A DNA stretch of 64,000 bases, from positions 21,142,001 to 21,206,000 of the forward strand of contig CM114274.1 of NCBI GenBank assembly GCA_050084515.1. The letters run 5' to 3'. Made by a program: the position numbers and the translations under genes. The DNA is from Blasia pusilla. Lineage: Eukaryota; Marchantiophyta; Marchantiopsida; Blasiales. The notes beneath the pieces were generated by a model. It made no database searches and was not told the origin of the DNA. It was given only the letters and a program-made list of their open reading frames with translations. Shown here in pieces: positions 48,606 through 60,889 of this stretch (position 1 is the stretch's first letter; every line of letters starts with the position of its first letter).

Positions 48606-50690
48606 TCAAGGAACTCTAGTGAGAGGTGGCGTCAAACATGTCATGTGCCACCCTCTCGAACATCCATCACACACTAGTTTAGTGGTTGCACCACGAGCGG
48701 GCACATAAAACATACAACGCAAGCCTACATGAACTACTGCTAAGCTTAGATCAATTACACCAAAAATATTAGGAAAATGATATGGCGTATAGTTACGCAC
48801 ATCCAAACCATATCATCGCGTCCCTCTAATAAAATAACACCATACGATAGTATATCACTCACTCTCAAGATGGTGCACTCTGCAATCACAACCAAAGCCA
48901 TAGGTGTTGTCTGTTACAAGTAGACATAGTCTTCCTAATCAAGCCTCCGGATCATCTGTCGATAACCACCTCCCTGAATAGTTGCATACCTCAAAGTATC
49001 ATGATGTTGCCTAATCATCAAGTTCTCAAACGTTATGGAAAAAACTCTCCAAAATAACTCAGCCCTCTGAGAACATGATTGCATCCATACAACAAGCTCA
49101 TCAAGGTCCAACACCTTACCAACATCATGACACATGGCCTCAAGTAAATCAAGCTCTTGTCCATAAAGCAATAAGAATGGTAAGAAAGAAGCTAAGAATA
49201 TATGCCTGCTAAATCTATATCCCATTGCCAACCACAGTGATTTTAGATCCCATTATCCTAGGTGACCTGGCTACAAGCTGGCCATACTTGCATAAATATC
49301 TTTTCACCTTTGGAATAACTCTCTCCACTAGTCCATTTGCCTCAAGATGATCTCGAAAAGTAGTGCATCATAATGACTCATCACTCAATCTAGGAAGGCA
49401 TATGCTACTTTCTCATTTGCTTTGTCAGGAAATGCAACCAACTCTATCCACTTCGAGAAGTGCTCGATCATTACCAATTGACATATAATGATTGTGGCGC
49501 TTTGTCAAAGGTTATGGTCCTGCAAAATCCAAACTCCATCTCTAACCTAAAACCATAATTAACAGTGGATGGAACTATGAAGTTGGATCATTGAATGATG
49601 CCTAGACCCGATCACACACCATGCATCTCGCAAAAAAGTACTGAATGTTAGTTTGCATATATGCCTTTTCACCAACACGTTATCTAGAGAAATTTGTACT
49701 TCTCCTTCATTGCAAAGTGGCCCAACTCCTCGTCGGCATGCTACAAAAAATGCAATCTTTGCAAAGAATGAGGCACTTTGAGTATTCCACCATCCTCCCA
49801 AACTCGTATCACGTGCGTCCCCTCCCACCGCAATCGTCTAGCTAGTTGTAGGATCCGATTCTACTCTCTAGCACCTATTGTGCTTGCAACACTGCCAATA
49901 CGCACGTAATCCAAGACTACTCCATCCTCGTGGATATCTTGTCCACTTATCTCCTCCTCACTGGACTTTGGATCTAAGCTTAGGGTTGTCCATCAGACCT
50001 CGCCATCTAAGTCTCACCACTTTGGCTCTCCATAGCCAACATTGCCCAACAAGCTTGAATGGGCTGACGTGTGCCAACTAGGCATCATCTCCTTATCACT
50101 CTCTCCATGCCAACGAGCTCTAATTACATCTTGCTAGCTTGGATATGGATTATGGCTCAGACCATCTACATCCTGGTTAAATGTCCTAGATTGACATACC
50201 ACTTGAAAGTCATACTCCTACAACAATAGAGCCCATCTCACAAGTTTCCTTGTAAGCTTGTCAAACTCCATCAACCATTGCAGTGGTTGATAAACTAAAT
50301 CAGTAATGATGGTAAAGGGGTTGTCGAATAAATAACACCTAAAATGTGCAAAATCCCACACTGTAGCCAAGCACTTATCCTCATACAATATTTTTCAAGC
50401 GACTAGGGTAATCCACCATAAACTCTCTACCCTCATCATCATGTTGGATAAGCAATGCTAGCGCTCCAAGCCTCAAGATACTCCAATCCATATGCAATTG
50501 GAAAGAAAGCCCCATGATTGGTCTTCTCAATGTAGGCGCGGACGCCAACCTATCCTTCATCAGCTGAAATGCTCTCTCTTGCTCATCCCCCTAGTGTTGC
50601 TTTTGATCCACCTTGTTTAGCAAGGTTAGTGGCTTTGCAATCAAAATAAAACCCTTGGCGTACGTACCGTCAATAGAAGTTCGCCAATCT
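48606..50690 (-). pseudogene. Ty3/gypsy RNase H, integrase and PHD-like finger remnant
   Basis: Read on the minus strand from about 50690, the order is: end of reverse transcriptase and RNase H (LTLLNKVDQK, then RRPIMGLSFQLHMDWS); integrase zinc-binding and core (ELGHFAMKEKYKFL, CMVCDRV, RWSLDFAGP, EHFSKWIELVAFPDK); the integrase C-terminus (MAMGYRFSRHIFLASFLPFL, then FENLMIRQHHDTLRYATIQG); and finally a PHD-like finger with LVCDGCSRGWHMTCLTPP. Integrase inserts the cDNA into chromatin. Here the segment with its second catalytic Asp is deleted near 49360, since HYDALLFE jumps to DHLEANGLVERV. Stops and frameshifts are frequent. The finger is cut at 48606 by a solo LTR; a possible final piece, GTRGQWICLRYT, is at about 47568-47606, with Tyr at the last Cys position. 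Confidence 0.8.
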
Positions 50691-51814
50691 CATGAATGCA
50701 CAAACTTGTGAAGAAGTGTACAATGTACCTTGGTCATGAGGAAGAAGACAAAGTACGAGGTGCAAGAGCTTTAGATATGCATATTGCACTTGATCAACTT
50801 CAAAGTGTGATTTCATCTACTTGTGCTTGTTCACAACTCTCCATTGAAATCTGTCATGCAGCTTGGCAGAGATACAATTCGAGGATGTTGTTTATGATCG
50901 TGCGGCACATGAGACATTAAGCAATGGTCTTGCTTGCCCGTTTTGCACAGGCACATGTAGAGATATGGGGGTGTGGGGAAGAAGTACCTCATAGATATAG
51001 AAGTGTGGAGCAAAAGAATTTAGGAATATAGGTTCAGCTTTGGTAATTTGATTTTCCTCGCATTTAGGCTGTGCTTTTGCAGAATTTTAATACAATATAG
51101 CAATGTGCCAATACCAAACTGCAAGGGAATGATAATTCAGACAAAGCCAAGAAACAACTATTTAATGCGGTTTTGCAAATATATTTTTTTCTTATAATTT
51201 TTTTGTTAATCTGCATGGGCAACTCCAAATGTGATATGAATCAACAATAATGTTCAAAGAGATCCTAAATAATAATTAAATGGCTGCAGATAAATATAAA
51301 AAGAAGCTTGAAAATGGGTATTGTAAGACTAAATTATTTTAGGCTAAGTTTGTTTGCTGATGTGTATCTATAACCAAAAAAAAATGTAGTGGTTTGAGCT
51401 TAGATCTAATCTTTCTGATCGGGGAGCATTTAGCCTATCCGGAATTCAAAAATTCTACATGCCCCCTCCTAGCTCCCACATCCCATAAGTATAAATATTC
51501 ACTCACTCAATCACATTCATTAGTATGCAAGTTCGATATGAGTCTTCAGTGTCAAACTTAATGCATAATGCCGTGTATTCTACAAATGCTCCCCTGCAAG
51601 TTTTTGGATACACTTCTTTGGAAGCTCCTAAACAAGTGCATTATACATCCCATTACAACCATGGGTTACAAGACCTGCATGTATGGAGCAATGTTTGTTT
51701 AAATTGTCAAAGTTTTGTAGAATTTTGTAAGGGTGTTATGGACCTTTCCTCCTTGTTTATTCTGTTTTAGTTGAAATCATGTGAGGACCTACAACATCCC
51801 AACTAAGACTAGGT
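50691..51814. other. Gene-free region
   Basis: The frames at 50696-50920 and 51525-51770 (plus) are not recognisable. No element ends were found. Confidence 0.4.
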
Positions 51815-54480
51815 TTGAGTAACCCTTGTAGGATTACCAGAGACCTACTCCGCGAAGTAGAGGATGGAAATGACAATGACGATGGTCTAGAGCTTGCTGG
51901 TGAGCAATGCAATGAGGGAAGTGGGAACAAGGGACCAGAGTATGATGAGCTAGCGGATGCATGCAAGCCATTATTCCCCACTGCTAAACCTTCACTACTT
52001 GCTTTTTTATGTTGATTTTTAACATCCAAACCACCCATAGCATCCCAAATGTTGGTGTAGATGGGATCTTGAAAGCACTGGGTAAATTTGTTTTTCCCAC
52101 GAGAAACATGGTTCCCCTAAGCTACTATGCTGCCAAAAAACTAATTGGTAAGTTGAGGATAGGTTACAATTCCATCCACGCATGCCCTAGTGGATGTGTC
52201 CTCTTTCGAGTAGACTTAATGGCTGCAAATAATTGCCCAGTGTGTGGTAAGTCTAGGTTCAAGCAAAGGGGGGAATGCCCCCTTCTTCCTTTTCTGGTCT
52301 TGTTGTGGCCTTCAGGTTTTGACTCTTTGAGTCCCCCTCTTTTGTACTTCCGATGGGTTTTCCATCACTCGTTTTTATCGAAGTGCATCTTCATTCTTTC
52401 GGTTCAAGCAAATGGGGAGGTCATTGGTGCCCTCCAAGGTTCTACGACATTTCCTTGTTATCCCTAGGCTGTAGCAGATGTTTAGATGTAAGACATTTTC
52501 TAAATTATTAACTCGGGCACTAGATAATCAGAGCATGGATGAATTAGTGAGGGAAATTTTTGCTAGCAAGGCGTGGTGGCATATGGACAATTTATATCAT
52601 GAGTTTATGTGAGAGAAGAGAAATTGTAGATTTGGGCTACCTCTAGATGGTGTAAATCCTTTTTCTGAAAAATCAAGCTCATGATCAACTTGGTCAGTGC
52701 TACTGGTAAACTACAATTTTCCTCCTTGGCTACAAACCAGGAAACTTTTTTGTGATGTTAGCTCTAATTATACCTTGGAAGGAGAGTGTAAATGCACAAA
52801 ATATCGACACATTTATACTTCCTTTAGTAGAAGAGTTTCAAGAGTTGTGGAAAGGAATCCAATTTCAAGATGTTAGGAAGTTAAACGGGCATTGGAACTT
52901 TACATTTAGGGCAAGTCTCATATGGCCCATAAATGACTACCGTGCATATGGAACCATAGCTAGACAAAGCTATGGTATAAATCTTGGGTGTGCCATATGT
53001 GGACCAAGAGTTGATTCAGATTTTTCAAAATTTTGTGGAAAGCCCATGTATGGTTGCCATTGGCATTACCTTTCAATGAGTCATTCGTGGAGGAGTTGTT
53101 GGTATGGTGCATATTTCAACAAGAATGCAGAGCTTAGACCCTCTGTGCCTAGACTGATGGCCCAAGATATTCTGTTATGGGCTAGTCAGAAGAAAGAGTA
53201 TGACGAGGGTGGGGATCAAGAAGATGGGCCACATGATCCTTACAAGAGGAGTGGAGTAAAAAGGCGGAGTGTTCTATTTGATATCCCCTACTTGGAAGTA
53301 TCCATCCTAACAAAGTTTATCAACTTATATTTTTTTGTGTGATTGTTTCTTGGTAAAACCAATGTGTTTTGTATGAGGATATTTTAGGGTTCCTTAATAC
53401 ATTTTCATCATCTTCTTATACGACATACATTCGATGTCATGCACGTGGAAAAGAACATAACTGAAAATTTGGTGAAGACATAATGGGAAGTTAAAGATAT
53501 GATCAGAGTCAAGAAAGACATGGAGGCTCGCAAAATAAGGTCCCATTTATGGTTGCAACCACATTCTACTAAAGCCTAGGGACTATTAAAACCTCTTGAT
53601 GATTATTGTCTCTGTGCCCATGATCTAAATATCTTCATTTTCAGAGTGGAACAACTCAAAGTGCCATCTGGTTATTGTGGGGAACTTCGCAAGCATGTTG
53701 TTGCTCGAAAGCGAGGAAACATTAAATCACATGACTACCATGTTTTCATTCACCAAATTCTACCTTATTGCATCTATGGTCTTTTAAAGGACCCTATGAG
53801 GATGAAAATCTTGGGGTTATCTCCGATTTTGCAAACGGTATGTTTGAAAGTTTATGATCCAGCCAACTTTGAAAAACTTTGTGAAGATGCATCCTTGACC
53901 CTATGTCTTCTAGAAATGCATTTCCCACCATCTCTTTTTGATGTGATTACATATCTCCTAATTCATGTTGTTGAAGAGTTAGACATATGTGGACCAATGG
54001 CTTGTCGTTAGATATATCCAATTGAGCGATATATGGGATACATGAAGAAGTATGTGCAATCAAAAGCCCGCCCCAAAGGTTGTATGGCCGAGGGTATGTA
54101 AAGGACGAGGCAATAGGGTTCGTAAGAGAGAACATGAAACAATTGGAAGACATTAGGACCCTAACCATCATTTATGGGTTTATAATAGAGGCATGGCTAG
54201 ATTGGTTTTTCTAGCTTACATTAGAGAAGAGACGATCCTACATTCCAAGGAGTATGGATGGTTTCCATGCCTATATCTTGGAATTACAAAGATTGTCTAT
54301 AATATTTTCAAAGGCATGGAACTAGGAAGTTGACGCCAAAGAGGTTGAGAGATTAAGTGCATTTTTTGCCCAACCTAGACATCCACGACTCCACTTGGAG
54401 AGAGCGTATGTCAATCTCAAGATATACAAGAAGGAGAAGCCCCTTATTGTAGAGATAACTCTACTAGAAAGATTTTGTGT
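51815..54480 (+). pseudogene. CACTA (En/Spm) TNP2-type transposase, inactivated
   Basis: TNP2 is the transposase of CACTA elements. Recognisable parts in order: an N-terminal segment near 51950 (YDELADACKPLF); VLPxSYYAAKK-type sequence with IHACPSGCVLFR and CPVCGKSRFK near 52150-52260; FGLPLDGVNPF near 52640; the core LIIPWKESVNAQNIDTFILP and LVEEFQELWKG at 52760-52850; INDYRAYGTIA near 52930; FDVMHVEKNITENL near 53430; and the DUF4218 region SHDYHVFIHQILPYCIYGLL to LEMHFPPSLFDVI and GPMACR, then YPIERYMGYMKKYVQSKARP near 54050. Multiple stops and at least three frame changes make it inactive. The tail at 54230-54440 is homologous to 2181-2530. CACTA termini for this copy were not located. 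Confidence 0.85.
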
Positions 54481-54839
54481 AGATTTAAAAAACTACTCAA
54501 CGTCTTTTTAAAGGATGTAATAGTCCGATAGGGAGGATATTAATAGTTCCACGTGGATGTATGTGGATTTTTAATAAGGATGTAGTAGTAGGACATGATC
54601 CTGAGGATACTTTGGGCTCAAGTTTACTCAAAATTGTGTATCATTGTAAAGAAAATTAGACTCTTGGCTTTAATGAAGATAGTTACTATTACATGAAGGT
54701 GTTATGGAAGCATCTTAGTTGTATTCAAGAAAATCAATGATATGTGAGGAGATGTTTGCTTTTATTTTATATTGAGGGATGGTTACCATGGTGGGAAGAA
54801 TGATCAAGGATATATCCACCGCGTGCCATCTATCCACAC

Positions 54840-55620
54840 TTGAATGGTAGGCACCTTGAAAATTGAATGTGAGAATGCCATACCTTGAAGAACGGAGGGG
54901 CGAGTTTAGGAAATTTTCAGAAGATTAGATGTCTCACGATGGCATCAAATATCATCCAACTTGTCGTTGACCTACTTGTTACCATGGAGACTTTCCACAA
55001 GCGTGGAGTTCTTCATACCAAACTTCATGTCGAGAATATTTTTCATCCATTTTACATCCAACTATGAACCATATATCGGGGTTGGAGATTGGGGAAATGC
55101 TTTATGGGATGATCAAGGTTGCATGTGGATAAAGTTCGTGTCCGTGGACTTATGTCTTTCCTATGGAAGGACTACTCCATATGGGCCCCACCTTTCCCTT
55201 CTTTCTGCTTCCCCTTACTTGCCTTCGTGTTCCATACTCCCCCATTTCTTCCTCATTCTACCTCCACTCCCTCCTCCATCATTATTCCACTCGTCCTTGC
55301 CTTGCCTTCCATCATGGACTATAAGTGTGGGTCCCACCTCTTAGAACCCATGTTCGTGGACATGTCAAGACTTGTCCGTCCATATCCGTTCCAAGGAAGG
55401 AATTATCCGTTTTTGTGCAACCATGGGGATGATGAGTGCTTAGTCTCGCCTCAAAGATGGTGACCCCATGAACAAAAAGAGCATGTGGGGCAAATAGGAC
55501 AGGAGTTAACAACAGGGCCTAAGAATCTTCCTTTTAGCATAGGTGGAGAACTCTATGCTATAGGAATGATTGTGAAAAAACTAAACTATGTGACATACAA
55601 CCTTTTTTTCGGGCAGTGCG
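54840..55620 (+). pseudogene. Protein-kinase-like pseudogene split by a MITE
   Basis: A degraded kinase domain is visible: a hinge-like KNGGASLGNF near 54885, then VDLLVTMETFHKRGVLHTKL and HVENIF (equivalent of the catalytic loop HRDLxxxN, here HTKLxxxN), then after a frame change EPYIGVGDWGNALWDD (DFG equivalent, here DWG). After the MITE at 55114-55425 it resumes with IGQELTTGPKNLPFSIGGEL and YAIGMIVKKL, the APE and helix F regions. The N-lobe with the ATP-binding lysine is not visible. Proteins of this DWG type occur in multi-copy families in seedless plants, to my recollection; a transposon-borne kinase is possible. Confidence 0.6.
55114..55425 (+). mobile_element. hAT-type MITE, complete copy with perfect TSD
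   Basis: The 312-bp element starts CAAGGTTGCATGTGGATAAA and ends TTGTGCAACCATG. The octamer GGGATGAT flanks it on both sides (55106-55113 and 55426-55433). It lies inside the kinase-like pseudogene between the DWG and APE regions, so the kinase sequence was there before the MITE. Internal structure matches the copy at 26116-26417 closely. Confidence 0.9.
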
Positions 55621-57339
55621 ATTGTGGCTCATCCTCTTCATTGACATGTATGATCAAGGAGAGCTTATCCACGGAATTTCCATAGATCTCAAAAAGCAAA
55701 AGGCGGAAAACTTCTTCTTTGCGTACCACTACCCTCGTCGAATACAGTAGGAACTCTTTGGATTCTTTCAGAGAGATTGGGAGATGTTTCCAACATAGCC
55801 AACACAAGACACGGATGATGGTGAAGCCGATATTATGTTGGAGAGGACTGTTTTGTGTGGAGAAAGGATCCGCATAACTAGAGCTAGAGAATAGTTGGCA
55901 AGACGTCTAAACCAATACATATTACATATATCTAATGATGAATCCGATTAGATACAATGAGTTTATGTTTATATCTCTCTAATGTACATAAGTATGAGGT
56001 TCCTCTCAATCCACAAGTTGTCGGATACCACCCATTTCTCTAAAAAACGTCTAAAATTTTGTCTTGAAAGTGGCTTATTTATACAATCTTATGGAAAAAT
56101 TACTCACCCCTTGGGAAAAGGCAAATGCGTGTTTCACCATTACGTTTTATAGATGGTGATTTCGAGTCGGAAATTAATATGGAGTTGGAAGATTAAGAGT
56201 TCAATTAATTTCAAAATAGAAATTTCCAATTTCATCCTTCATTGATTTCTACTAGTGTGGGAGTTAGCTCACTTACAAGACCAATGAAATTTGTCCATGA
56301 AGTGAGTTCATGAAACATCTCTAAGTTTTCTCTAGGGTTATCCTTGGCTAAAATGGAAAGTACAATGAGGAAAACGTTTGTTTGATTAAAAAAATTAAAA
56401 TTTTCATTTAATAGATTTAACTTTGTTTTCATATTTTAAATATTTTGAATTTATATTTTATAAGGTATAAGGAGAAATGATTTATTATTTTAAAAAATAA
56501 CTATTTTCCACAAAGCCTATTCTTAAATTTATCCTATGGGCCTATAATAAAATAAATAGTAGAATTAGGGGAAGGTTTTACTAATTAAAATATTTAAAAT
56601 TAATAAATTACTAAATAAGAATATTTTCATATTTTAAATTTTGGAAAGAAATAATAAAATAAAATATGAGATCGTATCCAAATAAGATTTTTTTTCAAAA
56701 ATAAGGAAAAAATGAATTTTTATATTTGTTAAAAAAATTTATTAGGAAATTTCTTTCAAGAAAGATTAACATATTTTTTAAAAATCTAAAAGTGAGGGGT
56801 ATAATTCATTGTTATCCTCTTTTTGTGAGCTCTTTTGAATTTTTTCTTAACCCTTTTGAGGATTTTTTATTTAAAATTTGACATTTTCTAATTTCTTTTT
56901 TCAACTTTTTAAAGGTCCAGTAGAGGGGCATATTTAATTTCTAACGAGTCTTTATTATATTCTGACCCTATAAAACCCTTAATAAATTTTTTCTCTTCCA
57001 TGTCTAAAAGATTATGACTAAATTATTTTTTTAATTTTCTTCAGTTGGAAAGAATATTGCAAATCATACTATTCAATATTAATTCACTCATTCTTACTAT
57101 TTAATATTAATTCACTTATTATGCTTGTATTATCTCATAAAATGTTTTTCAAATAAATTAATATTGAAAGCTATTTTCAACCATGCATGTAAGCTTCTAA
57201 AGTGTCCCTTATGTTAACTAAAATTATTTTTTTGTCGTCTATAATATTTTATTTCTCTTTTTAAATTAAAAAAAAATTGGATAAATTTATTTTTTAAGTT
57301 GGATTCTAAGATAAAAGGAATTCACACTTTGAGAATAAA
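55621..57339. other. Very AT-rich gene-free block
   Basis: From about 56380 to 57330 the sequence is dominated by A/T runs (AAAATATTTAAAAT-like words) and has no coding frame above 70 codons. It may be a matrix-attachment-like or low-complexity boundary next to the satellite array. Confidence 0.5.
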
Positions 57340-59116
57340 ACAAATGTGTCCATTATTCATCATATGTGATCTTCATGTGAAATTTGGAACACTTTATCAT
57401 CCAAGTGTATCCCACCTACTTGCAAATCTTTGCTGAAAAATAGAGTTGTGATCAAACCCCAAAAATTTTTAAATGGTTTTGTACACACACGATTACACAT
57501 TCTTACAAAAGAAGATCTTTCTATTTTTCATCATTTTTAAGTATTTCATCCTGACCAAAGATTTGAGGAATTTCATCCTTAAAGTGGATCCAAGCATCCT
57601 CCAAGGTTTCAAGGATAATGGAATTGTGACCAAAAGCCCAAAAATATGTAAGTGGTTTTTGGACCCTCCTAATTAAACCTTTTAGCAAAACAAGATCTTT
57701 CCATTTTCAATTTTGTAGAAGAATTTCATCTTGACCTGAAATTTGGTACACTTGATCCTTAAAGTGTATCTAGGATTTTTGCAAAGTTTCAAGGAAAAAT
57801 AAGTTTCCACCAAAAGCCCAACAATATTTAGATGGTTTTTGGACCCGCGTAATTACTAATCGAATCTTTCCATTTGCCATCTTGTTCAAGGATTTCATCT
57901 TCATCTCAAATTTGGGAAATTTAATTCTTAAAGTGTCTCTAGGTATATGCAAAGTTTCAACCAAAAATAAATTGTCACTAAAAGCCCAAAAATATTTATG
58001 TGATTTTGGACCCTCCTAATTAAACCTTCTAGAAAAAGAAAGTCTTTCAATTTTCCATCTTGTTCAAGGATTTCATCTTGATTTGAAATGTGGTACACTT
58101 TATCCTTTATGTATCTCTAGGATTTCTGAAAAGTTTCAAAATATAGGGAGTTTTAAACAAAAGCCCTAAAATATTAAAGTGGTTTTTAGACCTTTGAGAT
58201 TTGACCTTCAAGCAAAATAAAATCTTTCCATTTTCTATCTTGTAGAAGAATTTCGTCTTAACCTAATATATAACACACTTGATTTTTTAAGTGTATCTAA
58301 GATTCCTGGAAAAATCCAAAGGGAAAATGAATTGTGATCAAAAGCTCAAACATATTTCTGTGGTTTTTGGACCCGAGTGATTAAACGTTTTAACTAAACA
58401 AAATCTTTCTATTTTCCATCTTCTTCAATGATTTCATTTTAACCTGAACTTTGGGACACTTGATCCTTGAGATATTTCTAGGATTCCAAAAAAATTTCAA
58501 GGAGAAAGAAATTGTGACCAAAAGCCCAAAACCCAAAAAATACATATGTGGTTTCTAGGCCCTCCTAATTAAACGTTCTAGGGAAAAAAAGGCTCTTTCT
58601 ATTTTCCATCTTGTTCAAGGATTTCATATTGATCTGAAATTTGGGAGACTTCATCCTTTAGGTGTCTCTAGGATTCCTACAAAGTTTCCAAGAAAATGGA
58701 GTTGTAACCAAAAGCCCAAATCAATTAAAGTGGTTTTTGGACCCTCGCGATTAGACCTTCTAGCAAAATAAGGTCTTTACATTTTCCATCTTTTAGAAGA
58801 ATTTCATATTGACTTGAAATTTGAAAATTTTCATCCTCAAGATATATCTAGGATTCTAGCAAAGTTTCGAGGAAAAATGAGTTATGACGAAAAGCCCAAA
58901 AATATTTCTACGATTTTTTGACCTGCACAATTAGACCTTCTAGTAAGGTCTTTTCAATATCCATCTTCTTGAAGGATTTCATCTTGACCTAAAATTTAGG
59001 AGACTTGATCCTTTAGGTATCTCTAGATTCCTACAAAATCTCAAGGAAAAAAGAGTTGTGACCAAAAGCTTAAAAATCTTTAGGTGGTTTTTTTACCCTC
59101 CCTATTAAACCTTCTA
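57340..59116. repeat. Satellite array, monomer about 178 bp, left block
   Basis: About ten head-to-tail monomers. Each contains the landmarks TTTCATCTTGACCTGAAATT, a TCCTTAAGTGTATCTAGGAT-like segment, AGTTGTGACCAAAAGCCCAA, TGGTTTTTGGACCCTCC and CTTTCCATTTTCCATCTT. The TTTCATCTTGAC landmark recurs at about 57546, 57723, 57893, 58069, 58250, 58432, 58621, 58800 and 58975, a spacing of 170-189 bp. Monomers differ by many substitutions, so the array is old or not being homogenised. Confidence 0.9.
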
Positions 59117-59784
59117 CACTAGAAGAAAATAGTAGCTTTTATGACTCAAATTATTAAGGTTCTCCATGACTTGAATGTATGACTAGAATGTTCCCTACTC
59201 ATAAGGAAGTCATATTTATCCATAAAATAATCAAATGTCCGTCATGTAATAATAATTTAACAAAGTCATAGAATAATTATGGGAGATGGCTTAGTCATAT
59301 ATGAAATTACTTGATAATAACATAGTGATATTTATTATCAATTAAAAGATGTTTTCCCATTGACATAAAATATTAAATATTGATTTCAACTAACACTATT
59401 GTTTTAGCATAGAATGGGAAAAAAATTGACAAATATTTGACTCCTTAAACTCTTTTGAATATGAATTAGAATTTAAATTTACTAACTAAAAAATATGAAA
59501 GGATTAACCTTGGGAGAAAAACTGCCAAGGGGAATGGAGATCCCAACCGCGAGAAGCAAGAATAGGGTAAGAGCAAGAAGCTTGGAGAAACTTAGGGAGA
59601 GAGAGCGTAGCTAACCAAGAGGGCAGGAATGTAGATAAGTAAGGATGAGAGTGCAGCCAAGACTAGTGACACACGGAGGATTGAGATAGGTTTTTCCTAT
59701 ATTGCTCTAATCTGCATACTAGTTCACGAGTTTACAAAAAATTTCAGTAGTTCCATTGAGTTTCTTCTTCTCCTTGTTATTTGT

Positions 59785-60030
59785 GAATTGGCTAGTTTTA
59801 GGGAAAGAGCCTTTTGGCTCTTCCCAAGGCTATTTAAGGGAGGAAGATGGCTTTCTCAAGCCATCTTTCTCATGTTGGACCTTAGGAGCACCTTTCTTGC
59901 ATATGTGTGTGTGTAGGAACTAGAGTGCTAACGTCCAGATTCCCTTATAGCGGAGGGTAGATGTGGCTCGATATGCTGATGTAAATTTAACAATGTAGTT
60001 TTAGACGTTGTGAGTTGTTTTTACTCTGAT
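59785..60030 (+). repeat. Partial copy of LTR family B
   Basis: Homologous to 40225-40450: same upstream hairpin (one-base bulge), a TATTTAAGG in place of the TATA box, a downstream hairpin that here is a perfect 10-bp stem (AAGATGGCTT 59844-59853 with AAGCCATCTT 59858-59867), and the conserved TGGCTCGATATGC word. The LTR ends are missing. It sits inside the CACTA element. Confidence 0.7.
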
Positions 60031-60889
60031 TTTTACATGAGAAAAATACGAGGGCGTAGGAGGAATTGGTTGTTTGTAAGGAGTTGCCTTAGTAGGGAGC
60101 CCTTGGAAACGTTGGTTGGCGTGTGTATTGTTGATTTTTTGTGTGGAAGGCCGTACGTGGAAGCACTACTCAATTTGCATTGATTTTTATTGGAATTAAA
60201 CTAGGGTAGAACAATTTCAAAGATTCGAAGACTAGTGCTCGGGTGTAGCACTGAAGTGTCATCGAGAGGTGATCGGCACAGGTTAGGAAAGAGAGGAGAG
60301 ATTACATTATGTTACGAAGGAACTGCAGCCATCTTGAGGAAGTTGGCTAGGGCAAGAGCACACATATACAGGTCAAAACCTCGTACAGTAAGAGATTAAA
60401 CTGATCACTCTCTCGCATTGACAAGCATTACTTTATGAGTAGAATCTCTCTCTATGGACCTTGAATCAACAAACCTCAAGAGATATTTTCATGGGATTGA
60501 CCCATTACTTGGGACCACTAGTAGTAGTCAACATCCAAGTTTCCCAATGGACAAGCCAAGGTATTTGGTGGAGGGTATAACGCCCCCCCGAATTGAAGGA
60601 AGTGCATTACCCTTGGTCTTACTCTTGGGTCTGCACACTAAAATTTGTTGTTCTTATGGGATCTCCACTTGGAGAAATCTTAATTCATGTTTGTGGGAAG
60701 TAAGAATTTCATAGTTACTCACAATCTTCTACATATTAATTGGAGGATGTAGAGTTTTGAGGTTGCTCCTCATTCTCCCCGGACATTGGTATCTGGATGC
60801 CAATTTGGGACCATTAGAGGTCATTTAAGATAGTAGTAATTCAAATTATCCATCACTAGTTTGCATGCTCATATCACATGGGTACCTAC

